From NCBI RefSeq assembly GCF_002161215.1, contig NZ_NFMB01000001.1, forward strand, positions 62,001 through 126,000: a stretch of 64,000 nt of DNA, written 5' to 3'. The stretch is from Flavonifractor sp. An10 (GTDB lineage: Bacteria > Bacillota > Clostridia > Oscillospirales > Oscillospiraceae). Both the position numbers and the translations under genes were made by a program. Position 1 is the stretch's first letter. Each line of letters begins with the position of its first letter. The notes under the pieces are model-generated. The model was given only the letters and a program-made list of their open reading frames with translations. It searched no databases and was not told the DNA's origin. Below, in pieces: positions 1-6,431 of the stretch.

Positions 1-162
1 AGGCTTTCTACTATTCAAAATGCGGAGCAAATTCTTGTCGTTGATAAGGGAAATATTATTGCCAGAGGAACACAGAAAGAATTACTGGAACAGTGTCCAC
101 TGTATCATCGAATGTGGCAGCAGTATGTCGGAGCATCAAATCTGGAAAAGAAGGAGGGATAG
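1..162 (+). CDS. ABC exporter ATP-binding/permease protein, C-terminal end (partial)
   Basis: The window opens inside this gene; 53 residues remain before a TAG at 160-162. They carry the RLSTIQNAEQ and DKGNIIARGT segments that follow the H-loop of an exporter-type nucleotide-binding domain (normally AHRLSTI..AD.I.V...G.I.E.GTH..L). The next gene, another complete exporter, starts 3 nt after the stop. The two are almost certainly the halves of a heterodimeric ABC exporter made from one operon. The substrate cannot be told from this fragment. Confidence 0.85.
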   Translation, partial: RLSTIQNAEQILVVDKGNIIARGTQKELLEQCPLYHRMWQQYVGASNLEKKEG

Positions 163-165
163 GCA

Positions 166-1896
166 ATGGTTGCTATGATTAAAAGAATACTCAATCTGGC
201 GGGAAAGCATAAATCAAAAATCTTGCTGGGCATCCTCTTTAATTTCCTGAAAAGCGTATGTATGGCAATGGTTTTATGGGCGGTTTATATTGTTGCCTCT
301 GATCTGGACAGCCTGACAATGGATGTAATCTGGAAAGCTTTTGCTGTCTTGTGTATCAGTGTGCTGGGCCGTTTCTTTTTTCAGTGGCTTATGGATATTT
401 CCATGAGTGCTAAAGGCTTTGATATATTCCGTGATTACAGACTTCATGTCGGCTCCCTCATGCGAAAAGCACCTATGGGATATTTTTCTGAGCAGCGTTT
501 GGGAAGTATTCAGAATGTACTTACAACGACAGTAACGGAGTTGGAACAATATTCCATGATGGCGGTCACTGATCTGACCAGCGGAGCGTTGATGGCGCTG
601 GTAATGATCGTTTTCTTTCTATTTTCCGTTCCTGTTTTTGCAGTAATCACCCTTGCAGGTTCCATTGTCGGCATCTTAATTCTTCATGCTATTGGACAAG
701 TTGCAAGGGAACACGCGCCGAAAGTATTGGCGGCGCAAGAAGATATGACGACTCAGGCGTTGGAATATATCCGGGGAATTGCGGTGCTTCGTGCCTTTTC
801 CCAAGCGGATGGTAGCGAAAATGCCGTTTATGCCTCTTTTCGCAAAAAGAAAGAAGCTGATCTTGCACAGGAACACGCTTCTATGGCTTTGATGAAATGG
901 TACTCTGCTGTTTACAAGATAACCGGCAGTGTTTTGATGTTAGCCGCCGTTCTTTTGTATCTGGCGGGAAGTTTATCGTTGCCGTGGTGCCTCATGGTGA
1001 TTGTCAGCGCCTTTATCATTTTTTCCGAAATGGAGCAGATGGGAAATGGTGCGTTTCTTTCCCGTGTCGTCACCGCTGGCTTAAACCGCCTTGAAGAAGT
1101 TACTAACATCCCGCAGATGGACACAACATCAAATAAACTTGTCCCGAAACGGTTTGATATTGAGCTTCGGGATGTATCTTTCGGATATGAAAAGTCCCGA
1201 AAAATAATCGACCATGTTTCTCTGCTTATCCCACAGGGAACTACCTGCGCGATTGTGGGGCCATCTGGATCAGGTAAAACAACCCTTTGCAACCTGATTG
1301 CCCGCTTTTGGGATGTTCAAGAAGGTCAGGTTCTTGTGGACGGGCAGGATGTAAAAAATTACACTGCTGATAGCCTTATGCAATATATCAGCATGGTCTT
1401 TCAAAGCGTCTACCTTTTCAATGATACCATTGAGAATAATATTCGCTTTGGCAATCCTGATGCAAGCCATGAGCAAATCGTGGAGGCAGCAAAAAAGGCT
1501 CAATGCCATGACTTTATCGTATCTTTGCCCGAAGGATATAACACAAAGGTGGGTGAAGGTGGCTCTACTTTGTCTGGCGGTGAAAAGCAGCGTATTTCCA
1601 TAGCGAGAGCCATTTTGAAAGATGCTCCAATCATTATCCTGGATGAAGCAACATCCAGCGTTGACCCGGAGAATGAACATGAACTGTTGGCAGCGATTGA
1701 ACAGCTTACAAAGGGAAAAACACTGATTTCCATTGCACATCGCTTATCAACAGTAAAAAATGCCGATCAGATTGTCGTTATATCGGATGGCAAAGTGGCG
1801 CAAAAAGGAACGCACGCAGAACTGATTTCTCAAGATGGAATTTATAGTCGTTTTTGGAAACAGCGTGAACTGGCAAGTGGCTGGAAACTAAAGTGA
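166..1896 (+). CDS. ABC exporter, fused membrane and ATP-binding domains
   Basis: This 576-residue protein is a complete type IV ABC exporter half. About six membrane helices fill residues 15-290 and the nucleotide-binding domain follows. Visible motifs are Walker A GPSGSGKTT (about 365-373), signature LSGGEKQR (from 469), Walker B IIILDEATSSVD and switch AHRLSTV. It starts 3 nt after the preceding exporter gene, so the pair probably forms a heterodimer. A second ATG at codon 4 is possible. A DtxR/MntR-type regulator follows about 50 nt later. Clostridial pairs with this layout are often annotated as siderophore or metal-linked exporters, but the substrate here is inferred from the neighbour only. 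Confidence 0.92.
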   Translation: MVAMIKRILNLAGKHKSKILLGILFNFLKSVCMAMVLWAVYIVASDLDSLTMDVIWKAFAVLCISVLGRFFFQWLMDISMSAKGFDIFRDYRLHVGSLMRKAPMGYFSEQRLGSIQNVLTTTVTELEQYSMMAVTDLTSGALMALVMIVFFLFSVPVFAVITLAGSIVGILILHAIGQVAREHAPKVLAAQEDMTTQALEYIRGIAVLRAFSQADGSENAVYASFRKKKEADLAQEHASMALMKWYSAVYKITGSVLMLAAVLLYLAGSLSLPWCLMVIVSAFIIFSEMEQMGNGAFLSRVVTAGLNRLEEVTNIPQMDTTSNKLVPKRFDIELRDVSFGYEKSRKIIDHVSLLIPQGTTCAIVGPSGSGKTTLCNLIARFWDVQEGQVLVDGQDVKNYTADSLMQYISMVFQSVYLFNDTIENNIRFGNPDASHEQIVEAAKKAQCHDFIVSLPEGYNTKVGEGGSTLSGGEKQRISIARAILKDAPIIILDEATSSVDPENEHELLAAIEQLTKGKTLISIAHRLSTVKNADQIVVISDGKVAQKGTHAELISQDGIYSRFWKQRELASGWKLK

Positions 1897-1949
1897 TTTC
1901 TTTTGCATAAACATCAGAACCTATTATTCTTGAAAGGGGGCGTGCCAAG

Positions 1950-2390
1950 GTGTTTTCTTTGATTATTCGTGAAGCATGGGAAGAATTGCAACAAAAACAG
2001 GCAAAGGAGCGCAAAGAGTTTATGAAGCCCGTAATAACTCCGTCCGGGGAGGACTACCTGGAAACCATCCTTGTTCTCCAAAAGAAACTCGGTATGGTAC
2101 GCTCCGTAGATGTGGCCCGGCACATGGGATTCACCAAACCGAGCATCACCCATGCCATTACAACGCTGCAGGCCGGCGGATTTGTTGAACGGGATGAGGA
2201 CGGCTTCATTCGTCTGACCGATGTGGGCCGCGAGGTGGCTGAGCGAACCTATGAGAAACACTGCTTTTTTACGGAAATGCTCATAGAAGCCGGCGTGGAT
2301 CAGGAGACAGCAGAGGCCGACGCCTGCCGGATGGAGCACGCCATCAGCGAGGACAGCTTTCAGCACTTGAAGGTCAAGCATCAGGGATAA
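1950..2390 (+). CDS. DtxR/MntR-family metal-dependent transcriptional regulator
   Basis: The 146-residue protein has the DtxR-family winged helix: SGEDYLETIL at the domain start, then VRSVDVARHMGFTKPSIT as the recognition region and a GFVERDEDGFIRLT wing. The second half (CFFTEMLIEAGV..ETAEADACRMEH) resembles the dimerisation/metal domain, whose conserved C..E..H pattern binds Fe(II) or Mn(II) in known members. The longest frame uses GTG at 1950 with AAAGGGGG about 8 nt upstream. An ATG at 2022 (MKPVIT) preceded by AAAGGAG would match shorter homologues and cannot be excluded. It probably represses the upstream ABC exporter operon when metal is replete; that link is inferred from position. 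Confidence 0.88.
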   Translation: MFSLIIREAWEELQQKQAKERKEFMKPVITPSGEDYLETILVLQKKLGMVRSVDVARHMGFTKPSITHAITTLQAGGFVERDEDGFIRLTDVGREVAERTYEKHCFFTEMLIEAGVDQETAEADACRMEHAISEDSFQHLKVKHQG

Positions 2391-2406
2391 ATCTTGTTTA
2401 GAAGGA

Positions 2407-2444
2407 GCGGGCAGAGAAAACAGATCTTTGCCCGCCCTTTTTCT
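2407..2444 (+). terminator. Rho-independent terminator after the regulator gene
   Basis: A 7-bp stem GCGGGCA/TGCCCGC (2407-2413 with 2429-2435) is followed by CCTTTTT. It closes the ABC/DtxR operon 16 nt after the stop codon. Confidence 0.8.
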
Positions 2445-2583
2445 CTGTGTTGAAGCTGCAAGATTTTGATGAAAATAACCGCCTGATGGGAAAAATTGTC
2501 GTTCAGTCAAAATCCAGCGATCTTTGACATTTACACTTAATATGGCGTTTTGAAACCATAAACAGATAGAAAGAACGGGAGGG

Positions 2584-2661
2584 ATGTCTATGAGACGGAG
2601 AAATCAAAACAGCAGAGGTAATTTCAAGTTACAACAGGCGGTCTTATTCCAGAGAGAATGA
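2584..2661 (+). CDS. Possible 25-residue basic peptide
   Basis: An ATG at 2584, preceded by GGGAGGG, opens a 25-codon frame starting MSMRRRNQNSRG and ending at TGA 2659-2661. It is short and basic, and no family is recognised. It lies in the 750-nt stretch between the DtxR-like gene and the sigma-like gene that otherwise shows only hairpins. The only support is the ribosome binding site, so this is a candidate rather than a firm gene. Confidence 0.2.
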   Translation: MSMRRRNQNSRGNFKLQQAVLFQRE

Positions 2662-3000
2662 GGCCGCCTTTTCTTATATATTCCGACAAAAAGCAACAAA
2701 GTTTTTGGAACAACACTGCACCTAAGATGATTGGCAGGTCCGCCGCCTGCTGGTAGCAGCGGCGGGCTCGTGTGCAAAGTATGGTCCAGATGGCAGGGAG
2801 CCAGAAGTGCATGATGGAAAGATGGATCATGCACATAAAGAGGTTCGTCCATCTGCTTACATTTCGACACACAGCTTACTTTACAATACGGTTCTTCCGC
2901 CGCCCTTTTCACGGGAGTAGGCGGGAACATCGCAAATCGAGCGATAAGCCTCCTCCTGCGGGCGCCGGAAGTCATGACGGACTTCTTTATGTGTATCACT

Positions 3001-3048
3001 CGGCCGGCAGCTCACCTTTGCGGTGTGCGGCCGGCCGCGTTTCTTTAT
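3001..3048 (+). terminator. Long GC-rich hairpin, probable terminator
   Basis: Arms 3001-3016 and 3022-3037 pair over 16 positions with two mismatches (CGGCCGGC at one end, GCCGGCCG at the other), and TTTCTTTATAT follows. The stretch 2662-3000 holds no gene I can support; it is noncoding DNA ahead of a sigma-like gene. Confidence 0.55.
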
Positions 3049-3096
3049 ATGGCAAGGCAAGACGCCCGTTAGTTCGGTGTCGGTCTCCGCCAAAGG

Positions 3097-3123
3097 TTCA
3101 AGAATTCCCTTAAAATTCTTGAA
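3097..3123. repeat. 10-bp inverted repeat directly upstream of the sigma-like gene
   Basis: TTCAAGAATT (3097-3106) and AATTCTTGAA (3114-3123) form a perfect palindrome with a 7-nt centre. It ends 7 nt before the GGAGG ribosome site of the gene at 3143. It may be an operator or a hairpin in the mRNA leader. A comparable hairpin stands just before another sigma-like gene at 61761-61792. Confidence 0.6.
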
Positions 3124-3142
3124 CTATTTGGAGGATAAGGCC

Positions 3143-3556
3143 ATGTGGCAACGAAATAATGGACGAGCAGAGGAAGAACTGCAAATCAAGTTTACAGGTT
3201 ACTTAATCCAGGCAGTCAGACGAACCCAGCGGGATTATCTGAAGGCCCTTTATGCGTACAGCAATCAGGAGACCTTGACGGATACGATCTTTGCCGTGAG
3301 CCAGACGCTGGAGCAGGAAGTGATGGAGCGGCTGCCCCTCTGGGAGAAAATTGAGAGCGGTGCGCTCCTGTATGCCTTGAAACAGCTGGACGAGCGGGAA
3401 CGGTATGTGTTCCTTGCCCGTGTGCTGGACAAGCGCCCATTCGATGTGATCGGCGTGCAGCTGGGATTGTCGTATAAGGGCGCGGCTGCGGTGTATTACC
3501 GGGCCATTCGGAAGTTGAAGAAGAGCATCGAGGGGGTGAACGGATATGACATTTGA
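3143..3556 (+). CDS. Sigma-70-like regulatory protein of a conjugative transposon
   Basis: The 137-residue protein has the size and pattern of the sigma-70 region-4-like proteins in Tn916/Tn1549-type elements. A helical N-terminus (residues 1-75) is followed by LDERERYVFLARVLDKRPFD and an HTH (VIGVQLGLSYKGAAAVYYRAIRKLKK). ATG 3143 is chosen because GGAGG sits 8 nt upstream; the open frame extends further upstream without a site. Its end overlaps the next gene by 11 nt, implying coupled translation. In known elements this pair lies just before excisionase and integrase, which are absent here, so this is probably the stub of a decayed element. Confidence 0.8.
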   Translation: MWQRNNGRAEEELQIKFTGYLIQAVRRTQRDYLKALYAYSNQETLTDTIFAVSQTLEQEVMERLPLWEKIESGALLYALKQLDERERYVFLARVLDKRPFDVIGVQLGLSYKGAAAVYYRAIRKLKKSIEGVNGYDI

Positions 3557-3728
3557 ACAGATGCTGCGGCGAGCCAAGGACGGTGACCATGAGGCCATCA
3601 CAAGCATTTTACTCATGTACCGGCCCCTGCTGCTCAAGTATGCCGTGATCAACGGCAGACTGGACGAGGATCTGTACCAGGAGCTGTGCATCACGCTGAT
3701 GCGGGCGATTGACCTGTTCCGGATTTAA
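3546..3728 (+). CDS. Small helix-turn-helix protein (HTH_16 type)
   Basis: This 60-residue protein starts MTFEQMLRRAKDGDHEAI and carries LLMYRPLLLKYAVINGRLDEDLYQEL, the pattern of the small HTH_16 proteins that follow the sigma-like gene in Tn916-family elements. It also resembles sigma region 2 (DEDLYQELCITLMRAID). It overlaps the upstream gene by 11 nt. A strong terminator begins 14 nt after its TAA, so the expected excisionase and integrase genes are missing. Confidence 0.8.
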   Translation: MTFEQMLRRAKDGDHEAITSILLMYRPLLLKYAVINGRLDEDLYQELCITLMRAIDLFRI

Positions 3729-3740
3729 GTCTATGAGAAA

Positions 3741-3772
3741 GGCCCTGAGATCGCTGTCTCAGGGTCTTTCCC
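3741..3772 (+). terminator. Rho-independent terminator after the sigma/HTH pair
   Basis: The perfect stem CCCTGAGA/TCTCAGGG (3743-3750 with 3757-3764, 6-nt loop) is extended by AAAG/CTTT and followed by TCTTTCCC. Confidence 0.85.
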
Positions 3773-3799
3773 GTGGGCTTAAAAATTGACTTGCCGCCC

Positions 3800-3828
3800 G
3801 GGAACACCTTGCGCTGCAAGCTGTTCCC
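3800..3828. repeat. Compact 13-bp palindrome
   Basis: GGGAACACCTTGC (3800-3812) pairs with GCAAGCTGTTCCC (3816-3828) around a 3-nt loop, with one mismatch. No T-run follows on either strand, so it is not an obvious terminator. It lies at the edge between transposon-type genes and the small membrane protein gene and could mark an element end or a protein-binding site. Confidence 0.45.
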
Positions 3829-3922
3829 GTTCAGCAAGTTTACAATTCATCTATTCCCAAAGGTAGCCGGTCATAGTATAATGAAGCCAACGACAAAGCT
3901 CAATTTAGGGGGATATAGCAAT

Positions 3923-4111
3923 ATGAAAAACAATAGATACTTAACTATTGGCTTATTAACAGGATTTATTGTCGGTGGTTGCATGGGTGTATTGGGATGG
4001 GCGTTTCTGCAAAATCTTTTTGCTATTCCTATTTGTGCGGGTATTGGAATGTTGATTGGAATTGTTATAGGTACATTGATTGATTATGGAAAAAATCATC
4101 AAGAGAAATAG
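3923..4111 (+). CDS. Small membrane protein with two helices
   Basis: The 62-residue protein starts MKNNRYLTIGLLTGF and has two hydrophobic segments (about 7-27 and 33-53) rich in glycine (GFIVGGCMGVLG, GIGMLIGIVIG), then a basic tail DYGKNHQEK. ATG 3923 is preceded by AGGGGG about 11 nt upstream. No family is recognised. It stands alone between transposon remnants and a toxin-antitoxin pair. A weak hairpin AAAAAGC/GCTTTTA at 4114-4131 may end its transcript. Confidence 0.55.
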   Translation: MKNNRYLTIGLLTGFIVGGCMGVLGWAFLQNLFAIPICAGIGMLIGIVIGTLIDYGKNHQEK

Positions 4112-4314
4112 CAAAAAAGCGTTATGCTTTTATACTCATCGAGCCACTCTGATCCAAACTTTCAAAATTGAGTACCAACCGTCCACCGGCGGCACCACCG
4201 AGCAGGAAACCATTGAGACCCGCTGCTAATTCAGCAAGATTTGCATTAGCCTGGCCTATTGGAAACAGGCCTGTTCTGTGTTATACTAAAATCAATGAAG
4301 GGGGTGAAGGCGCG

Positions 4315-4518
4315 ATGAGTCCATTGGAAAAGAAACGGATTGCAGCGGTCAAGACGGCCGACGCGATCAACGCCATTGAGGGCGCGCCGATTTCCAGCTA
4401 TGCACGGTCGCTGTCTGCCAGCTGGGCCCGCGGTGAGCTGACGGGCGAACAGATGAAGCAGGCTTTGCTGGCACATCATCGCCGGATCGCGGAGCAGGAG
4501 CGCCAGAGCCGTGTCTGA
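4315..4518 (+). CDS. VbhA-family antitoxin of a Fic toxin
   Basis: The 67-residue protein fits the VbhA antitoxin family: an N-terminal helix with AINAIEGAPIS, then SASWARGELTGEQMKQALLAHHR. In studied class I systems a helix motif (S/T)xxxE(G/N) puts a glutamate into the Fic ATP site and blocks AMPylation. Here E22-G23 is present, but the position four residues before it is Ile18, not Ser/Thr. ATG 4315 follows GGGGGTG. The gene overlaps the toxin start by 8 nt, the standard order. The role as antitoxin is inferred from family and arrangement. Confidence 0.85.
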   Translation: MSPLEKKRIAAVKTADAINAIEGAPISSYARSLSASWARGELTGEQMKQALLAHHRRIAEQERQSRV

Positions 4519-5227
4519 CCCGTACCTGTATGAAGATGTGCCTGTCTTGAAAAACAAGCTGGGCATCAAAAATGAGCAAACACTGGATCGCATCGAGGCT
4601 GAGCAATCCAGAGCCAATATGATGCTGTTATACGAACAGGGCTTTCAGGACTTTTCTCCAAATGGCCTGCGGGAGATCCATCGGACCCTATTTGGCGACA
4701 TTTACGAATGGGCCGGCCAGTACCGCATCATCAATATCGAGAAGCGGGAGAAGCTGCTGGCAGGCCGAAGCGTTTGGTACAGCAACGACGACAGGATAGA
4801 GGAAGATCTCGACGAGGCTTTTCGGCGGCTGGGAAATACTCGCTGGGATGGTATCAGCCGGGAACAATTTGTTCATCAGCTTACCAGCCTCTTTCCGCCA
4901 ATCTGGCAGGTGCATCCTTTCCGGGAGGGCAATACCCGAACGGTTATAATGATGATGACATTTTTTGTGGAGCATCATGGATACTTTATGGATCAGGAGC
5001 TGATGGCTGCCAGTGCCGGCTATGTCCGCGATTCCTTTGTGATGGCCTCTCTGGATCAGTTTTCAGAATTTGAGCATTTGGAGCGCATTTTGCTGGACGC
5101 TGTTTGTGATGAGCCGATTGATTACAGTGCGGAAAGCCTGGAGGAGCCTGCCGAAGTACCGGAAAAATATCGCAAATACCAGAAGGAGCCCTATGTGCCG
5201 GAGCCGCATTACCGGCGTGAGGAATAG
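4511..5227 (+). CDS. Fic-family protein (AMPylase toxin)
   Basis: This 238-residue protein has a full Fic core. The segment GLREIHRTLFGDIYEWAGQYR leads to the active-site loop HPFREGNTR at 135-143, with catalytic His135 and Glu139. Fic enzymes usually transfer AMP from ATP to a hydroxyl on a target protein such as a topoisomerase. Two changes from the canonical HxFx(D/E)GNGRxxR are visible: Thr142 for the second Gly and Ile146 for the last Arg. The tail after about 205 is acidic and unlike the core. It starts with GTG inside the antitoxin gene, so expression is coupled to it. A bidirectional terminator follows. Confidence 0.9.
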   Translation: MSDPYLYEDVPVLKNKLGIKNEQTLDRIEAEQSRANMMLLYEQGFQDFSPNGLREIHRTLFGDIYEWAGQYRIINIEKREKLLAGRSVWYSNDDRIEEDLDEAFRRLGNTRWDGISREQFVHQLTSLFPPIWQVHPFREGNTRTVIMMMTFFVEHHGYFMDQELMAASAGYVRDSFVMASLDQFSEFEHLERILLDAVCDEPIDYSAESLEEPAEVPEKYRKYQKEPYVPEPHYRREE

Positions 5228-5230
5228 AAG

Positions 5231-5264
5231 AAGCGCACAGCGGAAGAAGATCCGTTGTGCGCTT
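5231..5264. terminator. Bidirectional terminator, copy 1
   Basis: Arms 5231-5244 (AAGCGCACAGCGGA) and 5251-5264 pair over 14 bp with one G-T pair. It lies between the convergent Fic and winged-helix genes. A near-identical hairpin is at 13394-13427 next to a paralogous gene. Confidence 0.85.
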
Positions 5265-5556
5265 GTCTTATTTTGGTGAGGTGTCTGGGGCGACGAATTT
5301 GTAGCCGTGGCCCCGAACGGTTTCGATGATACCAGCCCCCAGCTTGCGGCGGAGCTTGTAGACCATGCTGGAGATACCCGTCCAGCTGGCATCGTAGGAG
5401 TCCGCGGCGACGGCTTCATAGATCTGGCGGGCAGTGAACACCTGCCCTGGCCGGCGGGCCAGCAGAAGCAGAATATCAAACTCCATCGGCGTCAGCTCCA
5501 CCGCCTGGCCGGACTTCCATACCAGCCTGCGATGCGGGTCGATTTGCAACGAGCCA
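5231..5556. repeat. Direct repeat copy 1 (terminator plus winged-helix coding part)
   Basis: This stretch and 13394-13719 match over about 325 nt at roughly 85 percent by eye, in the same orientation. The match covers the terminator and the conserved part of the winged-helix genes; their 5' ends differ. About 8 kb lies between the copies. Confidence 0.8.
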
Positions 5557-5702
5557 AAGAGCAGCAGTGCGTCTGCGGAGGCGGCCACTGTGGACAAGTC
5601 TGCGACTGAAGCAAAGGCCGATATTGCTTTGCTAAAAAGGGCTTCTTCATCGTCCCTAAACGATAGAATTATAAACTTCCCAAGCAGCTCACCTCCAGTC
5701 AT
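5268..5702 (-). CDS. Receiver-less OmpR-type winged-helix protein, copy 1
   Basis: The 144-residue protein ends with a complete OmpR/PhoB-type DNA-binding domain (residues about 50-140: LQIDPHRRLVWKSGQAVELT, then EFDILLLLARRPGQVFT and a recognition helix region DASWTGISSMVYKLRRKL, then GHGYKF). Residues 1-45 (KFIILSFRDDEEALF..) are too short for a receiver domain and hold no phosphorylatable Asp pocket. The start is uncertain: ATG 5702 has no clear site, while GGAGG lies just inside the frame. It is last in the ABC/peptidase operon. The copy at 13431 differs mainly in the N-terminus. It probably binds DNA without phosphorylation; its targets are unknown. Confidence 0.75.
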   Translation of the reverse strand: MTGGELLGKFIILSFRDDEEALFSKAISAFASVADLSTVAASADALLLFGSLQIDPHRRLVWKSGQAVELTPMEFDILLLLARRPGQVFTARQIYEAVAADSYDASWTGISSMVYKLRRKLGAGIIETVRGHGYKFVAPDTSPK

Positions 5703-5720
5703 TCAAACTTCGCCCGCTTA

Positions 5721-6431
5721 TTATCTTTTGGATCGTGCGGGGCGAACCATCAACAGGACGATGCCCGCGGCCAACAGTATGCACTGAACGATCAGAACTG
5801 CGGCCGGCATAAAGAAGGCGGGGTCCAAAGTACCAAGTGCTAGAGGGTACCTGCTGAAAAAATGTCCGTTCCAGATTCCCAGGGCGTCGGGCAACGGCAA
5901 GGCCATACACAGGAAGGGTACCGCCATCCACACATACACCAGCCAGGGCCGGATCTGCCCCAGTAGCCAGCCGCTCCCCAGTGCGAACACAAGGGCGGGC
6001 AGAAGGGTCGCCAGAGCCGGGAGCAGAAGACTCCCCCAGCCGTACCAGTGGAACATACGGCCGTAGAACACCGCCGCCTCGCCCATGCACAGCAGACTCA
6101 GCAACACGCCCCCCGTCAGGGCCGCGGCGCACCGGACCAAAGCATATTGCCTGGACGGCATCGGCGTAGCGTCCATGAGAACCGCCGCCCGCCGGGCCTT
6201 GGGCGAGGTATAAAAGGTCAGAAAGAACAGCATCCCGATCCACAGCAAAGGCAGCATGCGGGAGAGATAATCCCCAAAGCTCCAGGGGGAGAAGGGGGCG
6301 GTGTGGGATACCCCCAGGATGGTCACGGCATGGAGCACCAGCGCCCCGTAGAGAAGCAGCACAACCGCCAGCCCGATAAAAAACTTGTTCCACAGCAGCC
6401 TGCGGCATTCATATCGAAAAATCTTACGCAA
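5721..6431 (-). CDS. ABC-2-like permease of the peptidase transporter module
   Basis: The 236-residue protein has about six membrane helices (for example 15-33, 55-75, 95-115, 125-160, 170-190, 208-228) and the short basic opening RKIFRYECRRLLWNK typical of ABC-2 type permeases. It starts with TTG at 6431, supported by GGAGG 9 nt upstream, and overlaps the end of the permease/peptidase gene by 8 nt. It presumably pairs with that fused permease and the ATPase at 8604 to make one transporter. The substrate is unknown. Confidence 0.8.
   Translation of the reverse strand: MRKIFRYECRRLLWNKFFIGLAVVLLLYGALVLHAVTILGVSHTAPFSPWSFGDYLSRMLPLLWIGMLFFLTFYTSPKARRAAVLMDATPMPSRQYALVRCAAALTGGVLLSLLCMGEAAVFYGRMFHWYGWGSLLLPALATLLPALVFALGSGWLLGQIRPWLVYVWMAVPFLCMALPLPDALGIWNGHFFSRYPLALGTLDPAFFMPAAVLIVQCILLAAGIVLLMVRPARSKR

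Noticed and set aside
4150-4225. Short forward stretch reading IQTFKIEYQPSTGGTTEQET
   Set aside because: It looks like a gene end with no start and no identifiable family; too short to call more than a possible remnant.
3829-4240. TTCAGCAAG occurring at about 3830 and 4230 as a possible attachment pair
   Set aside because: Nine bases shared without integrase or tRNA nearby is too weak.
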